Shown piece by piece: positions 8,648 through 17,156 of a DNA stretch of 20,756 bases (position 1 is the stretch's first letter; every line of letters begins with the position of its first letter). This DNA is from Tritrichomonas foetus (Eukaryota > Parabasalia > Tritrichomonadida > Tritrichomonadidae). Below the pieces are notes generated by a model. The model was not told where the DNA came from and did not search any database. It saw only the letters and a list, made by a program, of their open reading frames with translations. The stretch lies in assembly GCA_001839685.1 (NCBI GenBank), contig MLAK01001327.1:1-20756 (forward strand), written 5' to 3'. Made by a program: the position numbers and the translations under genes.

Positions 8648-8651
8648 TTTA
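8648..8651 (-). terminator. TAAA polyadenylation-type signal overlapping the DPP III stop
   Basis: On the minus strand the TAA stop is followed by A, giving TAAA as at four other genes here. Confidence 0.45.
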
Positions 8652-10679
8652 TTCAAGCGCAAGTTTGATGTTTGTTGCAATTGAAGATAAAATGTCGAAA
8701 GTTGTTTTTGGTTGGTCAGAAACAGCTTCAAGTGCGTACTCACCATTATCCCTCTTCCTGATAATTGCTCCGCAACAAACGGACCTCTTTGGTCTTTGTG
8801 TAAGACCGAATTCTCTCACGGCAAGCCAGAAATCATCGAAGCTAGCCAAAGAGCGAAGGAATTCCTGTCCAGCTCTTACCTGTGCAGTTGTTTTGTAGTA
8901 GTTAAGATGCTTCAACAAGTTCTCGACTGCGTCATGGGCGCCTTCCAAGTTTGATGGATCAACATATGCTTTGAATGTTCCATCATCTGCTTTATACACT
9001 TTCACAGATCCACGTCCCCAAATGATCAGAGATCTCAAAATAGCAAATCTGGCGCATGAGTGGGCTTGCTTCCATTGGCTGACTTCTGGTGCATAACAAT
9101 ACAGAGTTTTCAATGCACTATTCACCATTGATAAAACTGCGCATAATGCAAACTCTTGGCGCTTGTCAGCAGGCACGTTGAAAATGTCTGTCGCTTCTGG
9201 CTTGAATGCAAGATAGAGTGCGGTTGTTTCTGCACGACACTCTTCATAAGATGAAGCGACAGGTCCAAACGCAGAATCAAAAGTGGCATCATCTTCATAA
9301 TAAGTTGTCACAAAGCGGCCTGGATTCAACAAATCCGGAATGTTTTTGCCAACAACATCTTCCTTGTGGAGGAGGCCGGCTGATCCATGCCCGAACAGCT
9401 CGTGTGATGCGACATGGAAGCTGGAGACATGCTTAAAGTTTGCTGAGAGGGTTTCTGCCTGCTGTGGCTCAAGGAAATTGAATGATGCTGGTGTGGTGGC
9501 TGATGATGCCATGACGTTGATTAAGGAGACATTCTTGAAGCCTTCGTTAAGTCGGATAGAGTCGTAGTTAGGAATGTTAATTCCGATTGGCATTCCGCTT
9601 GAGCAGTAAGTGATGATATTAATGGCGTTGTATGATGGAGGGGTAAAAGTCTTACGTTCGTATTCTTTTGGATATGGAAGGAGTCCTAAAATTGTTGATG
9701 AATTATCGACGTAGCGATGAAGGCTTTCGCTTTCTTTTGCATCGACGGAAGCTACCAAGCCTTCATATTCACAACGGACACCAGATGGGTCGCGATAAGA
9801 TTCTATAAACCCATGATGCATTTCGACTGTCATTGTGGTGTCGTGGACCCAGGCGCGACTGAATTCTTCATGAGATTCAACAGATCCTGTTTGGTAGTGA
9901 GCAATTAAAGCGGTGAGCATTTTGACTTGTTGTTCATTTTCGGCGTTTTCCTTAGCGAGGGTAAGCCAGTGATTGACTTTTTTAAGTGTGTCTGAATGTC
10001 TTCCATGTGTGACGATAATATTTTTGCCATTAAATTGACCTATGGCGTCACTTTTAGATACATCAATCGATGCAATCGAAACTTCATAATGATCATCATG
10101 GCGGATAATAATAGTGTTTTCGATACGAACTCCTTTCTCTTTTAGAACTGCGTCAATTCCTTTTTGTTCGTCTTCGGTGAAATCTTCGGGATCATAATAT
10201 GTCGTCGTACCACCCGGATGGAATCCTAAGTGTAAGCAATTTGATGGTTCGTATGAATACATTCTTTCTGAGCATTTGTTGAACAAGTCGATGAGATTTT
10301 GATGACCTGCTAAAATACTTAAAACGTCTTCTTTTGAGCACCTGGGAATAAATTTGTTATCGCCGAATCCAATGTAGTTTGAGCCGTTGAAATAAAATTG
10401 AGCTCCGTATTCGAGCAAATAAAATAATGGTGTATTTGTTTCACCTGTTGCTGCTTTCAGTTTGTCGGTTGGAAATTCTGAAACAAGAGCTGATAAGAAA
10501 TCGTGAATTGGAAGGGCTTCTCTCGAACTTTGTGAAGCGAGTATTGGAAATCCAGCCCATGTTGCGAGTGAAAGATAGGTGGCGTATTTGCTGGTTTTAT
10601 CGTTTAGATTCTTGAGGACGTCTGAGATGCAAAGATCTTGCACATTGAATCCAGTCTGACAGAGATATGGAGCCTCCAT
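8649..10679 (-). CDS. Dipeptidyl peptidase III (zinc peptidase, family M49)
   Basis: A 676-aa protein with the M49 signature HEXXGH: HELFGHGSAGLL, with H426 and H431 as zinc ligands and E427 as catalytic base. The second signature EECRAE is at 479-484, with E480 as the third zinc ligand. Other M49 blocks are clear: HGFIESYRDPSGVRCEYEGL, and GINIPNYDSIRLNEGFKNVS, which closely matches animal DPP III as I recall it. The enzyme removes dipeptides from the N-termini of short peptides, usually in the cytosol, and no signal peptide is seen. Animal enzymes are about 740 aa; this one is shorter, mainly by a reduced N-terminus. The ATG at 10679 lies 10 nt after a TCACT initiator. It is divergent from the 14-3-3 gene. 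Confidence 0.95.
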   Translation of the reverse strand: MEAPYLCQTGFNVQDLCISDVLKNLNDKTSKYATYLSLATWAGFPILASQSSREALPIHDFLSALVSEFPTDKLKAATGETNTPLFYLLEYGAQFYFNGSNYIGFGDNKFIPRCSKEDVLSILAGHQNLIDLFNKCSERMYSYEPSNCLHLGFHPGGTTTYYDPEDFTEDEQKGIDAVLKEKGVRIENTIIIRHDDHYEVSIASIDVSKSDAIGQFNGKNIIVTHGRHSDTLKKVNHWLTLAKENAENEQQVKMLTALIAHYQTGSVESHEEFSRAWVHDTTMTVEMHHGFIESYRDPSGVRCEYEGLVASVDAKESESLHRYVDNSSTILGLLPYPKEYERKTFTPPSYNAINIITYCSSGMPIGINIPNYDSIRLNEGFKNVSLINVMASSATTPASFNFLEPQQAETLSANFKHVSSFHVASHELFGHGSAGLLHKEDVVGKNIPDLLNPGRFVTTYYEDDATFDSAFGPVASSYEECRAETTALYLAFKPEATDIFNVPADKRQEFALCAVLSMVNSALKTLYCYAPEVSQWKQAHSCARFAILRSLIIWGRGSVKVYKADDGTFKAYVDPSNLEGAHDAVENLLKHLNYYKTTAQVRAGQEFLRSLASFDDFWLAVREFGLTQRPKRSVCCGAIIRKRDNGEYALEAVSDQPKTTFDILSSIATNIKLALE

Positions 10680-10686
10680 ACAAAAA

Positions 10687-10691
10687 AGTGA
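10687..10691 (-). promoter_or_regulatory. Initiator (Inr) TCACT for DPP III
   Basis: The minus strand reads TCACT, a TCAYW match. A+1 would be at 10689, giving a 10-nt leader. Confidence 0.6.
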
Positions 10692-11163
10692 ATTGACCCA
10701 TTATAAATAAACAACTTTTTAATAAATGTCATAGAATTCTTATGTCAGAATCAAATTCACATGTGAAAAATTTTGATGTTATTTCACATCAATGGTTTTT
10801 CAAGTGAAGATTCACCATTGTGCAATTCTTAGTTGAGAAATTTTATCCCTTTTTTAATTGAGCCATTATAACGAGATGATATCTTTAGGTTTGTTCAAAC
10901 ACTGTTTCAAGACTTTGAATCACTTATCTCTTTCATTAAGATAATGTTGAGTAAAATTTGGTTGAATTGAACATAAATAAAATATTTTGGATAGTTTTGT
11001 CATGAAAATAAGATTAATAACTAGACAATATATTCCTTCAGATTATGAGATAAAATTGGAGATGTTTGAATTTATTTGGTTATATTTATCAAAAGATAGA
11101 GGCGTTTTTTTTCCTTTAATGTTGAACACTTTGTTGATTCTTTATGAAACTATGATTGGTCAA
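10692..11163. promoter_or_regulatory. Divergent promoter region with TTCAC/GTGAA motifs
   Basis: Shared upstream region of DPP III (-) and 14-3-3 (+). The 12-bp palindrome TTCACATGTGAA lies at 10756-10767, TTCAC at 10783-10787, and GTGAAGATTCAC at 10804-10815. CAATGGT and ACCATTG flank the last as an outer inverted repeat (about 10790-10819). GATGT and ACATC (10775-10779, 10786-10790) form a further small inverted pair. No open frame here starts with a convincing ATG and initiator. Confidence 0.4.
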
Positions 11164-11187
11164 ATATGGTGAAATATTTCACCATAT
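11164..11187. repeat. Perfect 24-bp palindrome upstream of 14-3-3
   Basis: The left half reads ATATGGTGAAAT and the right half is its exact reverse complement. The palindrome ends 10 bp before the 14-3-3 ATG. It contains TTTCACC, so the most likely transcription start (the A of TCACC, near 11181) would lie inside it. Confidence 0.9.
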
Positions 11188-11197
11188 ATCAAAAATA

Positions 11198-11911
11198 ATG
11201 AGTAACATTGAAGACTTAATCTATTTCGCAACCCTCTATCACAACGAATATCGCGACAAAGAAGCTCTTGAAACCATCAAACAGTTGATTGAAATTGATC
11301 CCCAATTCGATAAAACTCGTCGTGTTTTGTTTCAAGCAATATATAAGCAAGTTATCGATTCAATCCGCTCCTCATTAATGACAGTTACGCAGTACTATGA
11401 GACGAATCTCGAAATGAATCAAGCAGCTCGCGCCGAAATGCTCCTCCAGAAAAAAGAAGAATTAATCAATAAATTGCTTCCACTTTGTAAAGAAGCGATT
11501 GGATACGTCGATGATATACTTTTGCCGAATGCTGTTGATGTTCAAATGGCAGTCTATTTCCTGAAATTCAAAGGCGATTTATATAGATATATTGCAGAAT
11601 ATTCAGATGACACAGATTCCGTGGCCGCCGCCAATTCAGGTGAAGAAAGTTACAAGGAGGCCCTCAGCACGGCTTCCCAGGGACTTCCACAGAACGACCC
11701 CGTCCGCTTATCAACCATTCTAAATGCCGCCGTTTTTAGATACGAAATAAGGAAGGAAAAAGAGTTGGCAACAGAAATGTTGACCAGCACAATAAATGAT
11801 ATAACTTCTCTGAGCGAACTCAGCCCAGGATCAAGTGCGGAATCCGAAAGCGTGCTCCACATAATGAGACAAAACCTGCAGATATGGGCAGAAGTTGAAG
11901 AAGACGAATAA
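11198..11911 (+). CDS. 14-3-3 phosphoserine/threonine-binding protein
   Basis: A 237-aa protein covering the full 14-3-3 fold. Conserved blocks are KFKGDLYRYIAEYS (with R130 and Y131), DPVRLSTILNAAVFRYEI (with N176 and E183) and IMRQNLQIW (N226, W230), followed by the usual acidic tail EVEEDE. The phosphopeptide-binding residues equivalent to human K49, R56, R127 and Y128 are K50, R57, R130 and Y131. The position of human R60 is Met61 here. Such proteins dimerise and bind phosphorylated clients in the cytosol. The frame is open upstream to 11156 (MVKYGEIFHH..), but those codons read through the palindrome and match no 14-3-3, so I start at the ATG at 11198 (MSNIEDLIYF). A near-initiator TCACC lies about 17 nt upstream. 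Confidence 0.93.
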   Translation: MSNIEDLIYFATLYHNEYRDKEALETIKQLIEIDPQFDKTRRVLFQAIYKQVIDSIRSSLMTVTQYYETNLEMNQAARAEMLLQKKEELINKLLPLCKEAIGYVDDILLPNAVDVQMAVYFLKFKGDLYRYIAEYSDDTDSVAAANSGEESYKEALSTASQGLPQNDPVRLSTILNAAVFRYEIRKEKELATEMLTSTINDITSLSELSPGSSAESESVLHIMRQNLQIWAEVEEDE

Positions 11912-12419
11912 TTTTTTATGATGCACATGGCGGAGCTAATCCGAATATTTAATAAATATTTAATAAAGGTTTTAATCGTGATATTTTTATTTGTATAGCT
12001 TTTTTTCCATTGTAATCAATACATTAGATTTAACCATGTTTTTCTTCTAAATATGTTTCAGAAAGGAAAGATTCAAGAAGAAATACTGGTGTTTCAATGA
12101 AAATTGTGCTGCTTAAATATCATTTAAAAAAAGTTTGACATTGTTTTTCGTTTGTTAGATTTCATTGTTCATTTCTTGGCATCTTCATACGAAAAGAATT
12201 CCATATTTCCAAATGATAAATTATGAATCATAATTTATGATTAATGAACTTGATACGATTCATTATAACGAATTTGATATTGGGCGAAACAAAAAGACAT
12301 GATCAAAACCATTTGTTGATCACTCATATAGTTTCAATCGTAACACAAAATTATAATAAGGTAAATGTATTGGAAGAAAAAAGAAATAACGATCTGATAA
12401 TTTATTGATAAAAGATAAA
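11912..12419. other. Convergent intergenic region
   Basis: AT-rich spacer between the 14-3-3 and coiled-coil genes. Apart from the palindrome at 12216-12238 I see nothing coding or structured. AATAAA-like TAAA words occur about 40-60 nt after the 14-3-3 stop. Confidence 0.5.
12216..12238. repeat. 23-bp palindrome with single-base centre
   Basis: The arms ATAAATTATGA (12216-12226) and TCATAATTTAT (12228-12238) are perfectly complementary around a single A. A second overlapping palindrome, ATCATAA-T-TTATGAT, begins inside it. It lies between two convergent 3' ends. Confidence 0.8.
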
Positions 12420-15400
12420 TCATGGATGTGACATTAACACTTGGGCAACAGCATCTTCTGTTGTTTGTCCATCACGAGCAGAAACAATTCTACGGACAGC
12501 AGCATCTGATTTAGTCAGCTTAGTGAGTTCTTCAGTTGCTGTTTCAATAACATTGCGGTATGACTTCTCGTCAATTGCAGCATTAGCATCAAAGAACATC
12601 TTGAATGCTTCAGCTGCAAATCCGCATATTCTACGTTTCTCGACTTCGAACCTTGTGCGTTCTTCGTTCAACTTCGATGTTACTTCAGTTTCATATTGGA
12701 TACGTTTAGCTGTATATGTAGTTTCCATTAATTTCCTTTCACGATCGACCTTAGCAGAAAGTGATTTCATGTCTTGTTCGATCTTAAGTTTCTCCTTCTT
12801 CAATAAAGCATTCTCGCTACGAACAATAGCAACAAGCTTCTCATTTTCGGAGACAACCTTGGCCATCTTTTCAACATCAAGTCTGTGCTTTTCGCATTGT
12901 TCCTTGAGTTGTTCAATGGCGTCTGTGTATGTTTCAGATAATTGCCTCTTTTCGATTTCTAAGCGTTCAAGAGCAGCAATTCCGTTGTTCTTAATATCAC
13001 GAATAAGATCATTGATTTCACGATCCTTAGAAGCAATTGTTCTCTTGTGGTTATCAATGGCTTCTTCAAGATTCTTAACTTCATCAGATTGGCTGTTGAA
13101 ATCTTCAACAAGTTCTGTGTATTGGGCAGAAAGTTCATTGTATTTGGCTGTAAGAGCATTGACCTTTCCGTTGTGTTCTTTAACAAGTTTGTTAACGATT
13201 TCTCTTTCGCGTTCTTTGAAGTCTTCTTCATTTTGGTTGGCGCGACGAGTTGCATCGATAAGATCTGTTTGAAGGTTTTGATTTTCAACCTTAAGTGCCT
13301 TAGCTGTCTTTTCAAGGGCAGTAAGTTGTGATTCAAGCTTGGAAACAGCGTTTGTGAGATCTTCGATCTTTTGGGATGATTCTGTCTTGAGGGCATCTGA
13401 GCTTTGGATGAGATCGCGGAAGTCACGGCGCATCTTCTTGAGCTTGGCAGACTTTTGTGCGATGATATCGCATTGAGCAGCAAATTGATTCTTGATGTCT
13501 GTGATTTGTTGGATTGGTTCACCATTTTGACCAACTAATCCGAATGATTCTTCGAAGTATTGCATGATGTCATGGAATCTATCGCTTTGGTGCTTCATGT
13601 CATCGAATCTAACACGGAAGTCAGCAACCTTTTCAAGGAGCTGTTGTCCACCGTTGCCCTTGAAGAAGTCTTCGATTGTTGTTGGTTGATCACAGATTGC
13701 GATTGAAAGATCCACAATGAATTTGTTGAATGAAGCTGAAAGGAATTGATTCTCCTTCATTGTATCATCGAATGCTGTTTGAATATCCTTGAGTTGTGAT
13801 CCGAAGTGAGCAGCAATAGCCTTGAAGCATGTTTGGATCTTTGTAACTGGTTGAAGTGATGGATTGCCAGCGATCTTGGAGATGCATGATGATAAGAGAC
13901 CATCAAATTCTGGGCATCTGAAAGCTTCAGCAGGGATGAGATCGTCAGCAGTAACTGGTCTCTTTGATTCAACCTTGCTTCTGTAGTCAGCGAAGTCGTC
14001 ATTAGCCTTCTTTGTTGCAGCATTGGCATGATCACATTTCTCATTAAGATCAGAAATATCCTTTTCTTGTTTCTCAATTTGCTTCTTGAGTTTGTCATTT
14101 TGTTGATTGAGAGCAAGAATCTTTCCTTTCTGTTCTTCAATCGCACGTTGGTACTTAACAATGTTTGCATTTTGGCGTGATGGTGCAATTTGTTCAATTG
14201 AAATTGGTTCCTTCTTTGTGTGAAGAGCATTACGAAGTGTTTCGATTTCGGATCTGGATGATTCATTGACTGATTTGAGTGTAGCAATTTCAGTTCTCAT
14301 CTTTTCGATTTGGTTCTTTTGTTGTGTGATTTTTGTCTCAGCATCACGGAGTTGGTTATCAACATCGATCTTCTTCTTATCGCCAATCTTGATCTTCTCG
14401 ATGAGCTCGTCGATGTGGTTTTGAAGTTGGTTAATCCTTTCGACGTCCTCTGGCTTGTTTGCCTTCTTGTTTGGCTTTGGAAGCTGTGGAACTTGAACGT
14501 TTTCGCGTGGTGCGATCGTTGGTTGTTGGAGTTGAAGCTGGTTTTGTGTGAGGTTCGACAAAGTGTGAGATTCAAGCTGAGCCTTAACTTTTGAAAGTTC
14601 TGCTTTGGCACTTTCAAGTTGGCTTTCCAAGCTGCTGATCTTTTGATTCTTTGTGTTATCGTTCATTTGGTGATCTTCTGTCAATGTGTTGAGTTGCGAT
14701 TGAAGATCAGAAATTTGTTGTTGAGCATTCAATTTAAGGGTATGTGCTTCTCTTTGTGTACGGGCAAGTTCGGCTTGAAGTTCTGATTTATCGTGTGATG
14801 CACTCCTGAGCTTAGCCTTTAAGTGCTTCAATTTCTTTTCGATATGTTCGTTTTTGCCAGATGATGAAATGATTGGTGTAATTGTCGTTTCGTTTTGTTG
14901 TGGAACCTTAGCTGGTTGTGTTGGGTGTTCGTAGAAGTCGATTAAATCATCAATTGTTGAGAACTTGGTTTGGAAATATCTTTCGCTGCTTTGAAGAACG
15001 CGATCAATTCTGCCAACAATTGTCTTTTGTTGAAGCACATCCTTTTCGTGGACAGCTTTAACCTTCTCCAACTCTTCAAGGACACCATCGAGCTGGGCTT
15101 TGGATTGTTCCTTAATGCGTTCGATTTCGTTGTTCATAGCGTTAATATTGGTGTCGTTTTGTTGAGACCTGTTCCTCTTTTCTTCACTGAGGCGCTTGGT
15201 CAATTCTCTGTTTGTGGCTAAGCTGATTTCAAGGCGATGTTCGAGATCGTCCTTTTCGGCTTGAATGTTGCGGACTTGTGTGACAAGGTCCTGATTCTTA
15301 GAATGAAGATCTTGGAGCTGGGATGTTATTTCGACTGCCTCTTCAAATTGTGATCTAAGTAATGCGTTTTCTTTGACTAATTCGTTGTTAAGTTCCTTTA

Positions 15401-15491
15401 GTTGTTGCTTTTTCATATCAGACGATGGACTGGCTGAGAAAGATTCTTGACCATCACCGCCTGATGAGTCAGAGAGAGAATCACTAAACAT
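12420..15491 (-). CDS. Large coiled-coil protein, function unknown
   Basis: A 1023-aa protein. After a Ser/Asp/Gly-rich acidic head (1-25), residues about 26-180, 215-320, 345-520 and 680-940 have heptad-type, Glu/Lys/Gln-rich sequence typical of long coiled coils. Two parts look globular: a central region about 525-650 (starting KRPVTADDLIPAEAFRCPEFDGLL) and a C-terminal region about 945-1023 (RRICGFAAEAFKMFFDAN.., ending TTEDAVAQVLMSHP). A tether, golgin or cytoskeletal role is plausible from shape alone. I cannot name the family; similar proteins are often labelled by default as viral inclusion-like or myosin-like because of the coiled coil, which should not be trusted. Met1 lies 14 nt after a TCATT initiator. 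The gene is divergent from the phosphatase across about 1.7 kb. Confidence 0.85.
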   Translation of the reverse strand: MFSDSLSDSSGGDGQESFSASPSSDMKKQQLKELNNELVKENALLRSQFEEAVEITSQLQDLHSKNQDLVTQVRNIQAEKDDLEHRLEISLATNRELTKRLSEEKRNRSQQNDTNINAMNNEIERIKEQSKAQLDGVLEELEKVKAVHEKDVLQQKTIVGRIDRVLQSSERYFQTKFSTIDDLIDFYEHPTQPAKVPQQNETTITPIISSSGKNEHIEKKLKHLKAKLRSASHDKSELQAELARTQREAHTLKLNAQQQISDLQSQLNTLTEDHQMNDNTKNQKISSLESQLESAKAELSKVKAQLESHTLSNLTQNQLQLQQPTIAPRENVQVPQLPKPNKKANKPEDVERINQLQNHIDELIEKIKIGDKKKIDVDNQLRDAETKITQQKNQIEKMRTEIATLKSVNESSRSEIETLRNALHTKKEPISIEQIAPSRQNANIVKYQRAIEEQKGKILALNQQNDKLKKQIEKQEKDISDLNEKCDHANAATKKANDDFADYRSKVESKRPVTADDLIPAEAFRCPEFDGLLSSCISKIAGNPSLQPVTKIQTCFKAIAAHFGSQLKDIQTAFDDTMKENQFLSASFNKFIVDLSIAICDQPTTIEDFFKGNGGQQLLEKVADFRVRFDDMKHQSDRFHDIMQYFEESFGLVGQNGEPIQQITDIKNQFAAQCDIIAQKSAKLKKMRRDFRDLIQSSDALKTESSQKIEDLTNAVSKLESQLTALEKTAKALKVENQNLQTDLIDATRRANQNEEDFKEREREIVNKLVKEHNGKVNALTAKYNELSAQYTELVEDFNSQSDEVKNLEEAIDNHKRTIASKDREINDLIRDIKNNGIAALERLEIEKRQLSETYTDAIEQLKEQCEKHRLDVEKMAKVVSENEKLVAIVRSENALLKKEKLKIEQDMKSLSAKVDRERKLMETTYTAKRIQYETEVTSKLNEERTRFEVEKRRICGFAAEAFKMFFDANAAIDEKSYRNVIETATEELTKLTKSDAAVRRIVSARDGQTTEDAVAQVLMSHP

Positions 15492-15502
15492 TAAAAAGAA
15501 TA

Positions 15503-15507
15503 AATGA
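15503..15507 (-). promoter_or_regulatory. Initiator (Inr) TCATT for the coiled-coil gene
   Basis: The minus strand reads TCATT, with A+1 at 15505 and a 14-nt leader before the ATG at 15491. Confidence 0.6.
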
Positions 15508-15526
15508 TTAATACTAAACGGTTAGC

Positions 15527-15758
15527 AATTAGTAAACGGAAACTATTCATTTTCTATTCAATTTTCCATTAGTTGATTTACTTTTTCTCACAAATTCGAA
15601 TGATATTTTTTCAACTTTTGAATTTGCGGGTAATTGAAATATTTCAAATAAATATGGGGAATTTCAATTGGTGCTCTCAATTTCCAAGGAGATGTGAAAA
15701 ATTCAGAATTTATTTGTGCAAACAAAGTTGAGGAACTTCAATTATCCGTTTACTAATT
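15527..15758. repeat. 14-bp inverted repeat bounding 232 bp
   Basis: AATTAGTAAACGGA at 15527-15540 is the exact reverse complement of 15745-15758. Another TAAACGG lies just left (about 15514-15520). It sits immediately upstream of the coiled-coil gene. It could be paired factor sites or the ends of a small foldback element; no target-site duplication is evident. Confidence 0.75.
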
Positions 15759-16421
15759 CTATCAAAAAATCATGGAATGAAATGATCTCATTATTTCCTC
15801 GAACGTTGTTTTCATGACAAACCTTTTCTATCAGAGTAGGAAAATATCTCATTCAATAAAATGGGAAACTTTGTTCGTCATTATTATGGAAACCATGGAT
15901 TTCTTTTGAAAATTATTCATCAAAAAATCGTTACATATTTTTATTTGCAATTTTTACTTTAATAACGGACTAAATTTGTAATTTAAAAGATGGCTGCTAT
16001 CTATTTGAATTGAAATCAGGAAATGATGTTTCATCAATAATTTTTTTCAAAAAAGTTGTCAACTTTTAGAAATACAATGCAAAAACTATTCCATATTTAC
16101 ACATATGGGATTTTGACAATCCGTTTTGATGAAAATGTCATAGGTTCATAATATTTATATTGAAATAGAGAAAGCTTTGGTTAACAAGCTCATAACAATA
16201 GTAGGAAATAATTCCACTTTCTAAAATAAAATCAAAACATTTCTATAAAAAAGAAATGAATGAAGAATATCATATTTTAGTCATAGAGTTGATTCAGCTG
16301 ATTATATTTTTGGATAAATAAGAATTTATTTTAGAAAGCATAATTCATTGTAAAGATAAATTAATGTTATGACGAATCAAATGATCATCACCATGAAACA
16401 GCACTGTTTTTAATTTTAATA

Positions 16422-16458
16422 ATTGTTAACCTGAATATTGTTAACTGTCATTGTTAAA
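16422..16458. repeat. Three direct copies of ATTGTTAA
   Basis: ATTGTTAAC at 16422-16430 and 16437-16445, and ATTGTTAAA at 16450-16458, spaced 15 and 13 bp. Short and AT-rich, so possibly chance. Confidence 0.5.
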
Positions 16459-16600
16459 AAGGTTTCGATTAACTGATTGACGATATAAATTGTATCATTT
16501 CAGAAATGTTTCACCGATGATTTTGACCATCATATTCTCGAAAATTGACTATATTGAAAAAAAGTCTGTTTCATTGAATATTTTATATATTTATGACAAA

Positions 16601-16678
16601 TATAACCATATTTATGTGAATTCTATTTACTTTTTGAATCCGAAAAACGAGTTTTATTTTGACGAAAATATGGTTATA
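16601..16678. repeat. 13-bp inverted repeat with 52-bp spacer
   Basis: TATAACCATATTT at 16601-16613 is the reverse complement of AAATATGGTTATA at 16666-16678. The core resembles a paired factor site or a small hairpin. No product is evident. Confidence 0.65.
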
Positions 16679-17144
16679 ATTAAACTTTTTCATTGATTGA
16701 ATAAATTTATTGGCATATTTTGAATGACTGATTCGAATCTGCTCCAGATAAAATACTTCATAGTACATTATTGTCTTTTTTTAACACCTTTCACCTGATA
16801 AGATTCATGAAAAATGATTTACGTTTAAATAAAAAAGATACGTTATACCCCCGAAAATACAACGTCCAGTTCAGAATTTTAAATTCAAATCCTAAACTTT
16901 GCAAAATTTTCAAAAAATAACGTCAATTTTCCCATCTTTCCCAGTAGATTCTATGAACTTATTCAAATATAGATTGATCATTGTCATAGAAAATGAGATG
17001 TACTGTTTCAAACAATTCAATGAATTATTATTTCTGTTAAACTTTTTGTATAACAACAGATAAATTATATTGAAATTTGTATTTTTCATGTATATTTCAA
17101 AATATGCTTGTAATCATTCAATTTTCTATACCCGAAACATCATA

Positions 17145-17149
17145 TCATT
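17145..17149 (+). promoter_or_regulatory. Initiator (Inr) TCATT for the phosphatase
   Basis: TCATT with A+1 at 17147, giving a 10-nt leader before the ATG at 17157. It decides against the ATG at 17070, which would add 29 residues unlike any phosphatase. Confidence 0.6.
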
Positions 17150-17156
17150 TTTTCGA

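Larger units (their letters stand above)
15759..17144. other. Long AT-rich divergent intergenic region
   Basis: Nearly 1.4 kb without a supportable gene. It contains AAACAG-CA-CTGTTT (16396-16409), three ATTGTTAA copies (16422-16458), and a 13-bp inverted repeat (16601-16678). Short open stretches exist on both strands, but none has an ATG with an initiator or a recognisable product. It must hold distal promoter sequence for the genes on either side and may include decayed DNA I cannot identify. Confidence 0.5.

Noticed and set aside
10987..11172. 61-codon frame in the divergent promoter
   Set aside because: It starts at TTG, is very AT-rich, and overlaps the palindrome and promoter of 14-3-3.
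11156..11197. Upstream ATG extension of the 14-3-3 gene (MVKYGEIFHHISKI)
   Set aside because: The codons read through the palindrome, match no 14-3-3 N-terminus, and the internal ATG gives a normal family start.
12523..13272. 249-codon Ser-rich open frame opposite the coiled-coil gene
   Set aside because: It is the antisense shadow of a coiled-coil gene with strong codon bias; the Ser/Leu-rich product is typical of such shadows.
15640..15960. Short protein-like stretches, two beginning MGN, suggesting a decayed gene
   Set aside because: Each is about 25-45 codons with no family resemblance; unlike the 18.6-19.4 kb region the frames do not join into one product.
16490..16768. Opposed open frames of 61-68 codons in the long spacer
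   Set aside because: One starts at TTG, both are Ile/Tyr/Asn-rich as expected of AT-rich noncoding DNA, and they overlap an inverted repeat.
17070..17156. 29-residue N-terminal extension of the phosphatase, hydrophobic and signal-like
   Set aside because: A TCATT initiator at 17145 lies inside it, and PP1-like numbering fits the start at 17157.
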